Assembly: GCA_017853735.1 (NCBI GenBank)
Contig: JAFMJA010000152.1
Span: forward strand, 1-6,758
Direction of reading: 5' to 3'
Length of the DNA: 6,758 nt
Origin: Burkholderiaceae bacterium
Lineage (GTDB): Bacteria > Pseudomonadota > Gammaproteobacteria > Burkholderiales > Burkholderiaceae_C
The position numbers and the translations under genes were made by a program. Positions 5,673 to 6,758 of the stretch are shown one piece after another. The notes under the pieces were generated by a model that saw nothing but the letters and a program-made list of their open reading frames with translations, searched no databases and was not told the DNA's origin. Position 1 is the stretch's first letter, and every line of letters starts with the position of its first letter.

Positions 5673-6758
5673 ATGCAGACGCAAGCCTTAAGTCTGAGGT
5701 CCCGATTGGGCAAGTTGCCCGCCTCCAAAAAAATGCGCCAATGGTGGCGCCGCCAGGCTCCCGCGAGACAAGACCGCTATGCCACCTTGGCACCCCTGTT
5801 GGCTGTGCTCCTATTTCTGGCCGCCATCGTGGCGGCATTTGGCTACCTACGCCTGGAGGAAATGGAACGTGAACAGGAAGCGGTGCGTCATGACCTGGAA
5901 TATGCCCAACAAAGGCTACGCCTGAGCCTGATTGAACGGCGTGAAGAGCTGGCGCGGCTGGCCCAAGACATCACCCAAAAACCTGCAGACATTGCCAATT
6001 TCCGCAACCAAGCTGAAGACTTTCTTCGCCAGCACCCCGAGATGGACAGCCTGATCTGGCTCAATGAGCGCGGACAGATCAAGTCCAGCGCACTCGACCC
6101 CAGGCAGTTGCGCAAGCCCGCCAGCTTGGGAGCCGGCATCAGCGAAAAGAATTTCACCCTCGCACGGGATCTGCGCCAGGCCATCTTTGATATGCGGGAA
6201 TCCTCCCGCGGACGCGAAGCGGCTGTCCAGGTTTACATCCCGCTGAACGACAAAGCACGCTTTGCAGGTGCCTTGCTGGCCGAGTACTCGGTGGAGGTTA
6301 TCTATCGACAGGTGATTCCCAACGAACTCACCGCTCGTTATGCCATATCGCTGCTCGACGCAGAGAACAATATGCTGGCTGGCCGGATATTTCCCAAGGC
6401 CAACCCGGCAACCCGGCTGTTGCCCTGGGCCCGCCAGTCGATCGAGTATGAGATGCCGGTGGCCCCTGTGGGCAATGCGCTGATGATTCGGGCCCAGGGT
6501 TACCGCACCTCGCTAGGCCTGATTGGCAATGGCCTGTTCTGGCTGGTCATCACCTTGAGCGCAATCAGTGCCTGGATGTTGCTGGCCAACTGGCAGCACA
6601 CCCGACGTCGGATGGAAGCACAAAAAGCACTGCTGGCCGAAACCAACTTTCGCCGTGCCATGGAAAACTCCATGCCTACCGGCATGCGTGCGCTCGACCT
6701 CAATGGCCAGATCACCTATGTCAACACGGCGTTTTGCCAGATGACCGGATGGAGCGAG
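5673..6758 (+). CDS. Membrane-bound PAS-domain sensor protein, probable sensor histidine kinase (3' end outside window)
   Basis: The 362 visible codons have no stop. A basic cytoplasmic N-terminus (about 1-37, rich in R and K) precedes a membrane segment at about 38-58 (LAPLLAVLLFLAAIVAAFGY). A mostly charged, helical start to an extracytoplasmic region (59-280) follows, and then a second membrane segment at about 282-304. A short charged linker (RRRMEAQKALLAETNFRRAMENS) leads into a PAS domain. Its opening, MRALDLNGQITYVNTAF followed by CQMTGW, is typical of PAS S-box sequences, and the window ends there. This is the usual front half of a sensor histidine kinase. The HisKA and ATPase domains would lie outside the window, so a diguanylate cyclase or other PAS-linked output cannot be excluded. 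The ligand is unknown. The gene is divergent from the pdh operon and shares its intergenic region. The start is uncertain: ATG 5673 is the only ATG, GTG or TTG in frame after the stop at 5619, but it has no well-placed ribosome binding site. TTG 5706 (GAGG upstream) or ATG 5733 are alternatives and would not change the domains. Confidence 0.88.
   Translation, partial: MQTQALSLRSRLGKLPASKKMRQWWRRQAPARQDRYATLAPLLAVLLFLAAIVAAFGYLRLEEMEREQEAVRHDLEYAQQRLRLSLIERREELARLAQDITQKPADIANFRNQAEDFLRQHPEMDSLIWLNERGQIKSSALDPRQLRKPASLGAGISEKNFTLARDLRQAIFDMRESSRGREAAVQVYIPLNDKARFAGALLAEYSVEVIYRQVIPNELTARYAISLLDAENNMLAGRIFPKANPATRLLPWARQSIEYEMPVAPVGNALMIRAQGYRTSLGLIGNGLFWLVITLSAISAWMLLANWQHTRRRMEAQKALLAETNFRRAMENSMPTGMRALDLNGQITYVNTAFCQMTGWSE

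Overview
This window carries a pyruvate dehydrogenase complex operon on the minus strand and the first part of a divergently transcribed membrane sensor kinase on the plus strand. The high GC content, the homodimeric AceE-type E1, and an E3 that carries its own N-terminal lipoyl domain together suggest a betaproteobacterium, probably of the Comamonadaceae/Burkholderiales type. That placement is inferred from gene architecture and general sequence character, not from a search.

Layout from high to low coordinates on the minus strand: aceE (E1, 5494-2777), an 89-nt spacer with an inverted repeat, aceF (E2, 2687-1314), a 17-nt spacer, and lpdA (E3, starting at 1296 and running off the left edge of the window). 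All three genes have a clear Shine-Dalgarno sequence and no terminator is visible between them, so they probably form one transcript. Together they encode the whole complex. E1 decarboxylates pyruvate with ThDP, E2 carries the acetyl group on lipoyl-lysine and passes it to CoA, and E3 reoxidises the dihydrolipoyl arm with FAD and NAD+. E2 and E3 each begin with a closely similar lipoyl domain (59 of 79 residues identical by hand alignment).

The 178-nt gap at 5495-5672 is strikingly AT-rich compared with the genes. It holds candidate overlapping divergent promoters, a short dyad and repeated ATTTCA motifs. To its right (5673-6758, cut by the window edge) lies a protein with two membrane segments flanking an extracytoplasmic region of about 220 residues, followed by the start of a cytoplasmic PAS domain. 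This is the usual front half of a sensor histidine kinase, although the kinase domains themselves lie outside the window.

Most of the window is ordinary central metabolism. I see no mobile element, CRISPR array, tRNA, rRNA or clearly new system. The points worth a second look are the shared divergent promoter region (does the kinase regulate the pdh operon?), the duplicated lipoyl-coding DNA, and the inverted repeat between aceE and aceF.
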